From Afipia birgiae 34632 (GTDB lineage: Bacteria; Pseudomonadota; Alphaproteobacteria; Rhizobiales; Xanthobacteraceae): a stretch of 64,000 nucleotides of DNA. The DNA lies in contig NZ_HG326654.1 of NCBI RefSeq assembly GCF_000308295.2, positions 615,009-679,008 on the forward strand, given 5' to 3'. The position numbers and the translations under genes are program-made. The notes under the pieces were generated by a model, which searched no databases, was not told the DNA's origin, and saw only the letters and a program-made list of their open reading frames with translations. Position 1 is the first letter of the stretch; the number at the start of each line of letters is the position of its first letter. Of this stretch, positions 1 through 8,137 are shown piece after piece.

Positions 1-114
1 TACGACGACTTCTGTCGCTGATGTCATGGTCAGGCCGGACGCAATCAACGCCCATGGCAAAACAATTAGGCCGATGGCGGCAACGATCAACTGAACGGGG
101 ATGCGCTTGAGCAT
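1..114 (-). CDS. livM: Branched-chain amino-acid ABC transporter permease LivM (N-terminal part only)
   Basis: Reading leftward from the ATG at 114, 38 codons run off the window edge. They encode a positively charged start (MLKRIPVQ) followed by a hydrophobic stretch (LIVAAIGLIVLPWALIA), which fits the first membrane helix of a LivM-type permease. The call rests mostly on position: the gene begins 11 bases after the stop of livH, the usual livH-livM order in HAAT-family importers. Only the N-terminus is visible, so substrate and completeness cannot be judged. Confidence 0.7.
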   Translation of the reverse strand, partial: MLKRIPVQLIVAAIGLIVLPWALIASGLTMTSATEVVV

Positions 115-125
115 GGCGAACGACC

Positions 126-1004
126 TCACTCGAAGCGGGTGATGCGCTCACCGAACAGCCCGCGCGGTCTGAACACAAGCACCAGAAGCATGAGAAGGTA
201 GATCGCGGCGGTGGATGCAGCGGAATAGCCGATGCCGACCATCACACCTTTCACCAAGCCGACCAATAGTGCAGCGACAACGACGCCCCAGAACGATCCG
301 AGTCCACCGATCACCACCACGACGAAGGCCGGCGTGATGATCTCATTGCCCATCGCCGGATGAACCGCATAGATCGGCGCGAGCAGCACCCCCGCCAGCC
401 CGGCAAGGCCAATACCCAGCGCTGCGACGGCGGACATATAGGGCTGCAGGGAGATCCCAAGCGCGCCCACCATGTCCGGGTTCTGCACCCCAGCACGCAC
501 CACACGGCCGAACGCTGTCATTCGCAGCAGGAACCACAGCCCGGCAACGCAGGCTGTGGCTATGCCGAGCAGCACGACGCGATAGAAGGAGTAGATAAAG
601 GAGCCGATGGCAACCTGTCCGCGCAGATCCTGCGGAATCGAATAGGATAACGGCGGCGCACCGAATATCATCCGCAGCGCTTGCTCTGCCACCATCGCGA
701 GCCCGAATGTCAGAAGCAGCGAGAGAATGGGGTCGGAGCGGTAGAAGCGCGTGAAAAGCAGCCGCTCGATCACCACGCCAAGCAGCGCGACTGCGACCGG
801 CGACAGAACCAGTGCGCCGCTGAACCCGAGATAGGGCGAGATCACCAGCGTAAGATAGGCACCGATCGCAAAGAAGGCTCCGTGCGCGAGATTGACGATG
901 CCGCCAAGCGAAAAGATGAGCGAGAGACCAAGTGCGATTAGCAGATAGTAGACGCCGTCGAGCAATCCGTTGAGAATTTGCTGCGCAAGCAGTATTCCGG
1001 ACAT
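126..1004 (-). CDS. livH: Branched-chain amino-acid type ABC transporter permease LivH
   Basis: This 292-residue inner-membrane protein has about eight hydrophobic segments and the LivH hallmark near residues 27-50 (GLSLIFSLGGIVNLAHGAF), so it is one half of the membrane channel of a HAAT-family importer. Length is normal for the family (about 290). It lies 104 bases downstream of a periplasmic binding protein gene and 11 bases upstream of livM, so it is probably co-transcribed with both. The natural substrate may be an aromatic or other carboxylate rather than leucine, because many paralogous liv systems in Bradyrhizobiaceae transport such compounds; the sequence does not decide this. Confidence 0.9.
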   Translation of the reverse strand: MSGILLAQQILNGLLDGVYYLLIALGLSLIFSLGGIVNLAHGAFFAIGAYLTLVISPYLGFSGALVLSPVAVALLGVVIERLLFTRFYRSDPILSLLLTFGLAMVAEQALRMIFGAPPLSYSIPQDLRGQVAIGSFIYSFYRVVLLGIATACVAGLWFLLRMTAFGRVVRAGVQNPDMVGALGISLQPYMSAVAALGIGLAGLAGVLLAPIYAVHPAMGNEIITPAFVVVVIGGLGSFWGVVVAALLVGLVKGVMVGIGYSAASTAAIYLLMLLVLVFRPRGLFGERITRFE

Positions 1005-1108
1005 TGTCGTCGCCCCGCGATCTATGGGCCACGCGCCACACGTGTGCCGATGAACAAAAGGAAATGTGCGACCCTCCGAATGCCATGGAGGATCGCATCA
1101 AGTCGGCC

Positions 1109-2365
1109 TTATGAGGGGAACGTACAACTGTTCTCTTCTTTAGTAGCCGCGATGACTTCGAGGTCTTCGTTCGGACCGGGTACGGGACCGCTCGACGAGA
1201 AGATGTCCCACTGGTTCTTGATTTGAGCCGCAGGCAGCGCTTTCACTGCATACATCTCATGCATGAGTTGATGATCCGAGGCACGGAAATAACCCGGCCG
1301 TGTCTTTAGCAGGTCGAACTTCGCGCCCTTCTCGAAGTGCTCGATGATCTTCGGCGACTCCGCTGACTTCAGGTCGTTGACAGCCTGTGCAACGATCTTG
1401 GTGGCGATGTAGTCGCCCCAGGCCTGATTCTCCGGCGGCTTGTTGTACTTCTTGGTGAAGGCGCCGACGAACGCCTTGGTGCCGGGCGTGTCGATGAGGT
1501 GATGCCACACCACCGGCCATGTGCCGACAAAATTTCCCTTGCCTGCCGCCCATGCTAGCGCGGTGTCGAAACCAAAGCCGCCGACCGGATAGGTCAGGCC
1601 GAACTCGGCATACTGCTTGAGGAAGTTGGTGATCTGGTTGCCAGCGAGATTGATGACCACGAGGTCCGGCTTGGAATCGCGGATCTTGAGCAGATACGCC
1701 GAGAAATCCGTGGCATCGGTCGGCACCAGATCGTCACCGGCGAACTGACCGCCATTGCCTTCCATGAATCGCTTGGCGACCCGCAGCAGGTCGTGACCGA
1801 AGGCATAGTCCGCCGTCAGCGAATACCACTTCTTGCCCTTGACCAGCCCTTCCTGAAGGAACGAGCGACCGACCGTCTTCACATACATCGAGTTCTGCGA
1901 CTCGACGTGGAACATGTAGCGCTGGCAGTCCTTGCCACGCAGAGCATCGGAGTTGCCGCCGGTGTTGATGAACAGTGTCTTGTTGCGCGACGCCACCTGC
2001 GCGATGGTGAGGCACGAGGCTGACGAAATCTCGCCGATGATGCAGGCGACCTTGTCGCGCTCGATCATCCGCTCGGCCTTGGTGGAGGCGGTCTGCGGAT
2101 TGACGGAATCTTCCTTCAGCACCTCGACCTTGCGGCCCATCATGCCGCCCGCCGCGTTGATTTCCTCGACTGCGAGATCGACCGCCATCACGGCGTACTC
2201 TCCGAGTGGACCGAGAAAGCCGGTGCGCGGCGTCAGGTGACCGATGCGAATGACGTCGGCCGATTGCGCCCGCAAAATCGACGGCGCGGAAATTCCAGAC
2301 ACCAGCGCCAGACCGCCTGCGGTCTTCAGCAAACTACGTCGCGTGAATTTATCCTTGGTCGACAT
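1109..2365 (-). CDS. ABC transporter periplasmic substrate-binding protein (LivK/HAAT family), Tat-type signal
   Basis: A 418-residue periplasmic ligand receptor for the adjacent LivHM importer. The start at 2365 is chosen over an in-frame ATG 27 bases upstream because a GGAGG ribosome site lies 8 bases before it. The N-terminus MSTKDKFTRRSLLKTAGG has a twin-arginine motif followed by a hydrophobic core and an Ala-Gln cleavage region near residue 33, so export is probably by Tat. The mature part has the type I periplasmic fold features of Peripla_BP_6, such as IRIGHLTPRTGFLGPLG near its start and IIGEISSASCLTIAQVA further in. The ligand is unknown. It heads the liv operon and is transcribed away from the GntR regulator. 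Confidence 0.88.
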   Translation of the reverse strand: MSTKDKFTRRSLLKTAGGLALVSGISAPSILRAQSADVIRIGHLTPRTGFLGPLGEYAVMAVDLAVEEINAAGGMMGRKVEVLKEDSVNPQTASTKAERMIERDKVACIIGEISSASCLTIAQVASRNKTLFINTGGNSDALRGKDCQRYMFHVESQNSMYVKTVGRSFLQEGLVKGKKWYSLTADYAFGHDLLRVAKRFMEGNGGQFAGDDLVPTDATDFSAYLLKIRDSKPDLVVINLAGNQITNFLKQYAEFGLTYPVGGFGFDTALAWAAGKGNFVGTWPVVWHHLIDTPGTKAFVGAFTKKYNKPPENQAWGDYIATKIVAQAVNDLKSAESPKIIEHFEKGAKFDLLKTRPGYFRASDHQLMHEMYAVKALPAAQIKNQWDIFSSSGPVPGPNEDLEVIAATKEENSCTFPS

Positions 2366-2454
2366 AAGCCATCCTCCCTGTGACGACCGCATTTCGCGGC
2401 ATTTATTTCCGGCCAGGCGCTGCGCGTTTGCTGGGGGCGCTTATATCGCTTGCC

Positions 2455-2470
2455 GTGATCTGTGATCACA
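2455..2470. promoter_or_regulatory. Candidate operator: perfect palindrome TGTGATCACA with overlapping repeat
   Basis: The intergenic region between the divergent binding-protein and gntR genes contains a perfect 10-bp palindrome, TGTGATCACA (2461-2470), preceded directly by another GTGATC (2455-2460). Autoregulating GntR/FCD proteins commonly bind short palindromes in such divergent gaps, so this is a plausible operator for the neighbouring regulator. The assignment is inference from position and symmetry. A GTG-started open frame begins inside the palindrome, which argues against that being the regulator start. Confidence 0.4.
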
Positions 2471-2545
2471 CTTAGACTGGCAAAGGAAAACAACGTTGTC
2501 GAGTCCCTTGTTTCGCTTTTTATGCATCCCGCAGGATCAACGGCC

Positions 2546-3247
2546 ATGAACCGCCCCGCCGCGCTTGACCTGGTTGAGCCGCTCGACCGGCAGACACTGG
2601 GCGGGCGTGCTTACGCGCAACTTTCAGATTTGCTGATCTCCGGCCGGATGGCGCCTGGCGAGAAGATCTCGCTCCGTCAGGCAGCCGAGGTGCTTGGGGT
2701 CTCAATTATGCCGGTGCGCGAGGCCGTCTCCCGGCTGGTCGCCGACGGTGCGCTCGAAGTCACGCCGAACCGAGCCGTTCGCGTGCGATTGATGACCGCG
2801 GCACAATTTCGCGATCTGACACAAGCACGTATCGCGATCGAAGGTCACGTCGCCGCGACAGCCGCCAAAAATCGCAGCGATGGCGATCTCAAAACGATCG
2901 CACGCGCGGAAGCCGCGATGCGCTCTGAGAGCCGCGCCACCAAGCCCGACTTGCCCCGCGCGGTCGAACTCAACAAAGCGTTCCACTTCGCGGTGTATGA
3001 GGCCGCTCACTCAGCCACGCTGGTGGAAATTATTCGCGCGCTTTGGCTCAAAGCGGGCCCGGTGATCAATCTCGATTTGCGCGCCAACCCCGAGCGGCTG
3101 GCGAAGGGCGATGCCGTGCGCTTCCACGCCAGGGTGCTCGCTGCCATCAGGGCTGGCGACGAAGCCGGCGCTCGGGAGGGAATTGCTGCGGACATTGCCA
3201 ACGCGGCGGAGGTCATTCTTTCCCGCGGCGGCCTCGCTGAACAATAA
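2546..3247 (+). CDS. GntR family transcriptional regulator, FCD subfamily
   Basis: A 233-residue DNA-binding regulator from the ATG at 2546. In-frame starts also exist at 2522 (ATG) and 2462 (GTG, inside a palindrome). The N-terminal winged helix shows the GntR pattern: YAQLSDLLISGRMAPGEKIS, then LRQAAEVLGVSIMPVREAVSRL and a wing. The C-terminal two-thirds is an all-helical FCD ligand domain with conserved metal/ligand-type His residues (FHFAVYEAA, RFHARVLAAI). FCD regulators usually respond to carboxylate or amino-acid metabolites. Its divergent placement suggests control of the liv importer and of the downstream SDR gene, which starts 21 bases after its stop. Confidence 0.88.
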   Translation: MNRPAALDLVEPLDRQTLGGRAYAQLSDLLISGRMAPGEKISLRQAAEVLGVSIMPVREAVSRLVADGALEVTPNRAVRVRLMTAAQFRDLTQARIAIEGHVAATAAKNRSDGDLKTIARAEAAMRSESRATKPDLPRAVELNKAFHFAVYEAAHSATLVEIIRALWLKAGPVINLDLRANPERLAKGDAVRFHARVLAAIRAGDEAGAREGIAADIANAAEVILSRGGLAEQ

Positions 3248-3268
3248 TTATCATCGTCTGAGGATGGC

Positions 3269-4045
3269 ATGAATCTCGACATCAAAGGGTTGCGCGTGCT
3301 GGTAACGGCTGGCGCCAACGGAATTGGGCTCGCCATTGCGCGGGCTTTCGCCGGCGAAGGCGCCAAGGTTCACATCTGCGATGTGGACATAGAGGCACTC
3401 AAAGCACTGAAAACGAGCGATCCGGCATTGACGCAAACGATCTGCGACGTTTCCGATCGCACTGCCGTGAAAGCGCTGTTCGCCGAAGCGACCATGACTC
3501 TCGCCGGGCTCGATGTGCTGGTCAACAATGCAGGTATCGCCGGGCCGACCGCGAAGGTCGAGGACATGAATCCCGAGGACTGGGACCGCTGCCTGGAAAT
3601 TTGTCTCACCGGGCAATTCAACTGCGCGCGGCTGGCGGTGCCGCTGCTGCGTGAGAGCAAGAACGCTTCGATCGTTAACATTTCATCTGCGGCCGGCCGT
3701 CTCGGCTTTGCCATGCGCACGCCTTACGCCGCCGCCAAATGGGGCGTGATCGGATTCACGAAATCGCTATCCATTGAACTCGGGCCGGACAACATCCGCG
3801 TCAACGCAATCCTGCCCGGCCTTGTCGCAGGTGACAGGCAGCGGCGCGTGCTTGAATCTAAAGCACAGCAACGCGGCATCTCGTTCGCAGAGATGGAGAA
3901 AACCGCGTTCTCCTACACATCGATCAAGGACTATGTCACGCCGGAGCAGATCGCCGACCAGATCGTCTTCATGTGCAGTCCAAAAGGGCGGACCATTTCA
4001 GGTCAGGCGATCTCGATCTGCGGCGATACACAAATGCTCGGCTGA
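3269..4045 (+). CDS. SDR family NAD(P)-dependent oxidoreductase
   Basis: A 258-residue classical short-chain dehydrogenase. Visible features are the nucleotide-binding TAGANGIG (residues 13-20), NNAG at 86-89, and the catalytic Ser140, Tyr153 and Lys157 (YAAAK). A GAGG ribosome site precedes the ATG. It lies 21 bases downstream of the GntR regulator and probably shares its transcript. It would oxidise or reduce a hydroxyl/keto group on the compound taken up by the neighbouring importer, but the substrate cannot be read from sequence. The first Gly-motif residues are TAGANGIG rather than TGGxxGIG, a common variant. Confidence 0.88.
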   Translation: MNLDIKGLRVLVTAGANGIGLAIARAFAGEGAKVHICDVDIEALKALKTSDPALTQTICDVSDRTAVKALFAEATMTLAGLDVLVNNAGIAGPTAKVEDMNPEDWDRCLEICLTGQFNCARLAVPLLRESKNASIVNISSAAGRLGFAMRTPYAAAKWGVIGFTKSLSIELGPDNIRVNAILPGLVAGDRQRRVLESKAQQRGISFAEMEKTAFSYTSIKDYVTPEQIADQIVFMCSPKGRTISGQAISICGDTQMLG

Positions 4046-4157
4046 GGCGACAGCTCACACTTGAGCGGCAGACGGAGGGTTTCGCCATGCGCCGTTAAAG
4101 GAGCTTCGAAGGCAGCACTGTACGGCTGCCCGATCTATGCTCTCTTTGACGGACAAC

Positions 4158-4182
4158 AAGCGCCGCCCCGGAGGACGGCGCT
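4158..4182. terminator. Possible intrinsic terminator / stem-loop after the SDR gene
   Basis: An inverted repeat AAGCGCCG...CGGCGCTT encloses a 9-base loop about 110 bases past the SDR stop. The stem is strong, but the following T tract is poor on both strands, so it may be a transcript-end hairpin without classical termination. Confidence 0.4.
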
Positions 4183-4190
4183 TCGTCACA

Positions 4191-4427
4191 TCATCGTTGA
4201 GCAATGAGCGGACACCCACCCTCACTTAGCGGGCGAAAGGCTTCCTCGGCCGGTATCGTCGAAACGATATCGTAGTAATCCCACCGCTGCTTGGACTCGG
4301 CGGGCTTCTTCACCCGTGCGATATACATGTCGTGAAGAAACTGACCATCAGCCCTAACCTTTCCGTTTGGCGCGAATGCATCCGAAACGGGAAGCTCACG
4401 CATCTTGTCGGCTACTACGAACGTCAT
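4191..4427 (-). pseudogene. C-terminal remnant of a branched-chain amino-acid ABC substrate-binding protein
   Basis: The 78-codon frame matches only the last quarter of Peripla_BP_6 receptors: KMRELPVSDAFAPNGKVR, HDMYIARVKKPAESK, WDYYDIVSTIPAEEAFRPL and a Cys-Pro-Leu ending. A full protein is about 400 residues, and neither a signal peptide nor the ligand lobes are present upstream. It differs from the C-terminus of the intact receptor at 1109-2365, so it is a relic of another family member rather than a recent duplicate. It sits between two operons and is probably not translated usefully. Confidence 0.75.
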
Positions 4428-4493
4428 AGCCTATTCCGCCCATTCACAGGCATCACGACCAACATTAGGGACGCCGCTATCGGCTCCATCAAC

Positions 4494-5435
4494 TCAAAAG
4501 GGATTGACGTAGTTCAGGATTGCAATCTGTCTCAACAGCACCTTGCGGATGACATGCGTCGCCTTGACATGGTCGGTGAAGATGGCGGCTTCGCCGACAC
4601 TTCCGGCAGGTAACTGCGCCGCAATCCCGGCATCATCGAGTTTCACGCGGGCGACGAACGGCGCGGACTGCACCGCTTTTGGCATCACGGCCACGCCGGA
4701 TGTCTGGGTCTGCCCCGTGGCGACAGCCTGCAGAATGCTTTCCACTCGCCCGGCATAGACCTTGCCCGGGAAAAACTTGAACGTCACCTCGACGGTCTGC
4801 CCGGTTCGCAGATATCGCGCATCGTTCTGCGCGATTTCGACGCCGACAATCGTGTCCGACGTATCGATGAACGCCATCACCGGCGACAACGGCAGGTTTG
4901 CCACTCGCGCGCCCTTACGCAGCGCGACGTTGGTCACATAGCCATCGGCCGGCGCGCGCACGATAGTCTTTTCCAGATTCCATCGCGCGCTGTCGCGCTG
5001 CGCATTCAGTTGATCGACTTCCGATTGCCGCTGCTGAACATCGAAGCCGCGCCCGGCATCGCGCTCAAGCAGTTGGGTCATCTGTGCAAGACGCATGTCC
5101 GATAGTTTCAGTTGCGCTTCGATCCCTTTCACCTGCGCGTCGTAGGGCACCGGATCGATCCTGAACAGCACGTCGCCGGCCTTAAGCGGAGTATTGGCTG
5201 CGACCGGCACATCGATCACCTCGCCGGCAACGTCCGGGACAATGGAGACCGCGTGGCGGACCACCAGCGCAGGCCCCTGCGGCGCGCCCCATCCCATCGG
5301 GATGAACAGCAACAGGTTCAAGAGCAGGAGGACAATAAAAGGAGAGCATTTCCAGAAGAGGTTGAAACGAACGATGCCCGTTCGCACAAGAACGAACAGC
5401 AGAACCAGATAAACCGCCATGATCGCGATCATCAT
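4494..5435 (-). CDS. HlyD family secretion/periplasmic adaptor protein (YiaV-like)
   Basis: A 313-residue membrane fusion protein. The start at 5435 (MMIAIMAVYLV) is 2 bases after the stop of the DUF3302 gene. The open frame extends further upstream, but that part overlaps the DUF3302 gene. Two hydrophobic segments lie at about residues 3-20 and 32-52. They are followed by the split biotinyl-lipoyl domain (VSIVPDVAGEVIDVPVAAN and IVRAPADGYVTNVALRKG), a short coiled-coil hairpin, and a beta-barrel region. E. coli has the same two-gene pairing, yiaW (DUF3302) with yiaV (HlyD). It is the last gene of a seven-gene leftward run. No ABC or MFS pump partner is adjacent, so the transported molecule is unknown. 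Confidence 0.85.
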   Translation of the reverse strand: MMIAIMAVYLVLLFVLVRTGIVRFNLFWKCSPFIVLLLLNLLLFIPMGWGAPQGPALVVRHAVSIVPDVAGEVIDVPVAANTPLKAGDVLFRIDPVPYDAQVKGIEAQLKLSDMRLAQMTQLLERDAGRGFDVQQRQSEVDQLNAQRDSARWNLEKTIVRAPADGYVTNVALRKGARVANLPLSPVMAFIDTSDTIVGVEIAQNDARYLRTGQTVEVTFKFFPGKVYAGRVESILQAVATGQTQTSGVAVMPKAVQSAPFVARVKLDDAGIAAQLPAGSVGEAAIFTDHVKATHVIRKVLLRQIAILNYVNPF

Positions 5436-5437
5436 GA

Positions 5438-5677
5438 CTACTGCTCCTTCTTGCTGGAGGCAGGCACATCGACGTAAGCCCAGATCAATGCGACCGGCCA
5501 GAGCGCGAAGCCGCAGATCAGGGTGACCCAGCCCGCCACGGTCACGGCCTCCGCCTGCGGATGGCCGCGGGTTTTCGCGATATGCCCCGGCAGCCAGCCG
5601 GCGATACAGAACAGGCCGACAATGCAGGCGGCCAAGATGATCAAAACAATCCAGGCGAAAATGTCGAATCCGCTCAT
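5438..5677 (-). CDS. DUF3302 small inner-membrane protein (YiaW-like)
   Basis: This 79-residue protein has two predicted membrane helices (about residues 8-28 and 45-67) joined by a loop with LPGHIAKTRGHPQAEAV, and a short charged C-terminus. These features match DUF3302/YiaW proteins, which are typically encoded directly before an HlyD-type adaptor as here (2-base gap). It begins 12 bases after the upstream DUF1254 gene ends, so it belongs to the same transcript. Its biochemical role is not established. The pairing suggests it is an accessory membrane subunit of the adaptor. Confidence 0.85.
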   Translation of the reverse strand: MSGFDIFAWIVLIILAACIVGLFCIAGWLPGHIAKTRGHPQAEAVTVAGWVTLICGFALWPVALIWAYVDVPASSKKEQ

Positions 5678-5689
5678 GTGACCTCTTCT

Positions 5690-6721
5690 CTAGTTCACCG
5701 CCTGCGCCTCCGGGAATTTCCACTTGCCGCTCAGGATTTCGGCGCGCGGGCGATAGAGCCGCACCGTGTAGTTCCAGCCCTTCATGGTCGGAAGGCAGTT
5801 GGGAATCTTGCCATCGCATCCGCCGAACTGGATGGTCACCGATCCATCGGCATTCCGTTTCGAGGTGAGGTTGTTGAGCGAATAGGCGTTGTACGGGTTC
5901 TTCTCGTAGTAGCCGGCGGCATTGTAGAGACTGACCGACCAGAACGCATCGACCGGCACATCCTTGACGTTGAGCTTGTAGATCGTTGTGCCGTCATTCT
6001 TCGATGGCGAGAAGTTTAGATAGGTCGCGTCCTTATCCGGATTGCCACCCCAGCCCGCCGACGTACCGATCAAATGCCTGATGGGGTCGACCTGACCTTT
6101 GGTGCCGAAGGCATGCGAGAAGCCGCCTGAATATTTCGCCAGCACCAGAAGCGCGTCGTGGATATCTTTCCGGGCGGCCTGATCCCAATTCGGCAGATCT
6201 AGTTTCCCCTCGCTCTTCTGACTTGCCTTGATCGCGTCTTGCAGATCGTGAACCTGCTTGAGGTCTTCTGGGCTGTTTGGGTCAACCAGCGTACGGACAC
6301 CAGCGACGACATACCGTGTGCCCACATTTTCCTTTGTCAATTTGTGCGACCCGGCGCCGTAATAAACAGCCGGAACGTAATGATCCTCGTTAATGATTTG
6401 CAGCGACATAAAGCGCTTGCCCGCGTTCGGCATCGTGACGGTCACAGGCCCCGCCTCGAGGTCGAACACGGCGAAAGAATAGAGCGTGTCGCGATTCAGG
6501 CGAATGACCGTCTGACTATCGATGTTTGCCGGCTCGCGGTTATGCTTGAATTTCCCCAAATTGCCTTCTTTGAGAAGATTACCGATATATGCGTCGGACT
6601 CGGCACGAGCGAAATTGTCCAATGTAACAGGCACGGAACCACCCGCTGGCGACTGGGCCTGCGCCGCGCTGACTACAGCGGACACCAATCCCGAAACAAA
6701 GAGAGTGATGAGTATCTTCAT
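5690..6721 (-). CDS. DUF1254/DUF1214 domain secreted protein (first copy)
   Basis: A 343-residue exported protein. The start at 6721 (MKILITLFVSGL) is preferred to an in-frame ATG 18 bases upstream because an AAAGGA ribosome site precedes it. A Sec signal peptide ends near AQAQS at about residue 23. The N-terminal half is DUF1254-like (NREPANIDSQTVIRLNRDT, MPNAGKRFMSLQIINEDHY). The C-terminal half is DUF1214-like (DAFWSVSLYNAAGYYEKNPY, and NCLPTMKGWNYTVRLYRPR near the end). It is homologous to the next gene upstream but shorter. The function of these domains is unknown; the context places the protein in the periplasm with a sulfatase and a HAD hydrolase. Confidence 0.87.
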   Translation of the reverse strand: MKILITLFVSGLVSAVVSAAQAQSPAGGSVPVTLDNFARAESDAYIGNLLKEGNLGKFKHNREPANIDSQTVIRLNRDTLYSFAVFDLEAGPVTVTMPNAGKRFMSLQIINEDHYVPAVYYGAGSHKLTKENVGTRYVVAGVRTLVDPNSPEDLKQVHDLQDAIKASQKSEGKLDLPNWDQAARKDIHDALLVLAKYSGGFSHAFGTKGQVDPIRHLIGTSAGWGGNPDKDATYLNFSPSKNDGTTIYKLNVKDVPVDAFWSVSLYNAAGYYEKNPYNAYSLNNLTSKRNADGSVTIQFGGCDGKIPNCLPTMKGWNYTVRLYRPRAEILSGKWKFPEAQAVN

Positions 6722-6791
6722 GACATCAATTCCTTTCATGCTCAGTTCACTGCAATAGTGAAGTCGCCTGTAATTACCGCCTTCTCTCGCG

Positions 6792-8105
6792 TCATCGCTT
6801 GATCAGCGGCGGCGGGTAGTAAGTCCCGTTCGCCACGCCTTCTGTCGGGCGATAGAACCGGAACGTGAGGCGGTACTTCTGCCCTTTTGGCGTCGGCAGC
6901 CAGTTGCCGTCGGGCGCGTCGGCAGGCTTCTGATCGGCAAAATATAGCGTCAGCGAGCCGTCCGCGCCGTATTGCAGCTTCGACTGGTTATTGATCAGAA
7001 ACCGGTTGATTGAATTGGGCAGGACGCGGAAACGGTGACCGTCCACGGCGATCACCGACCAGAAGAACGTCGCATACTGAGCTGGCAGCCCATCCTTCGG
7101 AAAGGTCAGCGTATAGACATTGTCACCGCTGATCTCGGCTCCGGCCTGATCGAGGCCTCCTCGATAGTAAAGAACTTCCGGTTTGATGGCCCAGATTCCG
7201 CCGTTGTTGACCAGCGTCCGCGCCAGATAGTCGAGGCCATATTCGCCGACGACGCCGGGACGCGCCCAGCCGTTCTGCACCGTGCCGTGGCCAATGATGA
7301 CCGCGGCCTTACCCAAATCGGCGAAGGCGCGGGTGCGGATCACCTGATCGACGCGTACGCGCTCGGCAGCGTCCTTGACACCTTTGGCGATGGCACGGGC
7401 CTTCTGGCCCAACGCTTCCAGCCCGACGCTGAGATCCGGTTCGCTGTCGAGTGCGATATCGGCGGCTTCGAAGGCTTCGACGCCCGGCAACGCCTCCAGC
7501 TCGAATAGCGGCGTCTTGGGAATGTCCGGAAGCTTCGGCGTGCCTGTCGCCCCGAACTTGAACTGGTGTTGCAAGGCGATTGCCGCATCCGGATCGGAGC
7601 CAAGCTCGACCCGGGCAAGCACGCGAGAATATTTCACCGGCAGATCGATGCGCGTCGCTCCCACAGGGATCGCGACGTTGGCGCCCCTGAGGCACATGGC
7701 GAACTCCCCAAACGGCCGCTTGGGAAAGAGGCGCTCGTTAATGTTGGCAATTGTCTCGCCCCAGCCATTGAGAAAGTGGACCGTGTAGTAGCGGCCCTCG
7801 ACCTTCGGCACGCTGACGATGGTGCAACTGCTCTCATCGACTGCGACCCACGCTTCGGAGTAGGCCACGTCGAGGTTGGGATTCGGCCAATCCACGGCGC
7901 CAGGCTTGCGATGTAAGAGCTCGTTCCATTTGAATCCTTCCTGGAAATCGATCTGCTGTTGACGCGTTACCAGCAGGCGGCCCAGCAGGTAGATATACGC
8001 GTCGCTGATGTCCTGATCCGCGATGCGGGCGGGCTGCGGCTGCGCGTGTACTGTCGCTGTCGTCGCGAAAAACAGAGCGAATACCGCGCAAACAAGTTTG
8101 TTCAT
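6792..8105 (-). CDS. DUF1254/DUF1214 domain secreted protein (second copy)
   Basis: This 437-residue protein has a clear signal peptide (MNKLVCAVFALFFATTATVHAQ) and an AGGAG ribosome site. DUF1254 occupies about residues 50-170 (NPNLDVAYSEAWVAVDE, YYTVHFLNGWGETIANINER). DUF1214 is at the C-terminus (ATFFWSVIAVDGHRFRVLPN, NWLPTPKGQKYRLTFRFYRP). It is about 95 residues longer than its downstream paralogue, mostly in the middle. It begins 32 bases after the HAD gene. Tandem DUF1254 genes suggest a heteromer or two related activities. No catalytic residues are known to me for this family. Confidence 0.87.
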   Translation of the reverse strand: MNKLVCAVFALFFATTATVHAQPQPARIADQDISDAYIYLLGRLLVTRQQQIDFQEGFKWNELLHRKPGAVDWPNPNLDVAYSEAWVAVDESSCTIVSVPKVEGRYYTVHFLNGWGETIANINERLFPKRPFGEFAMCLRGANVAIPVGATRIDLPVKYSRVLARVELGSDPDAAIALQHQFKFGATGTPKLPDIPKTPLFELEALPGVEAFEAADIALDSEPDLSVGLEALGQKARAIAKGVKDAAERVRVDQVIRTRAFADLGKAAVIIGHGTVQNGWARPGVVGEYGLDYLARTLVNNGGIWAIKPEVLYYRGGLDQAGAEISGDNVYTLTFPKDGLPAQYATFFWSVIAVDGHRFRVLPNSINRFLINNQSKLQYGADGSLTLYFADQKPADAPDGNWLPTPKGQKYRLTFRFYRPTEGVANGTYYPPPLIKR

Positions 8106-8137
8106 GGCGTACTCCTATCCGCATCTCTGAATACTGT

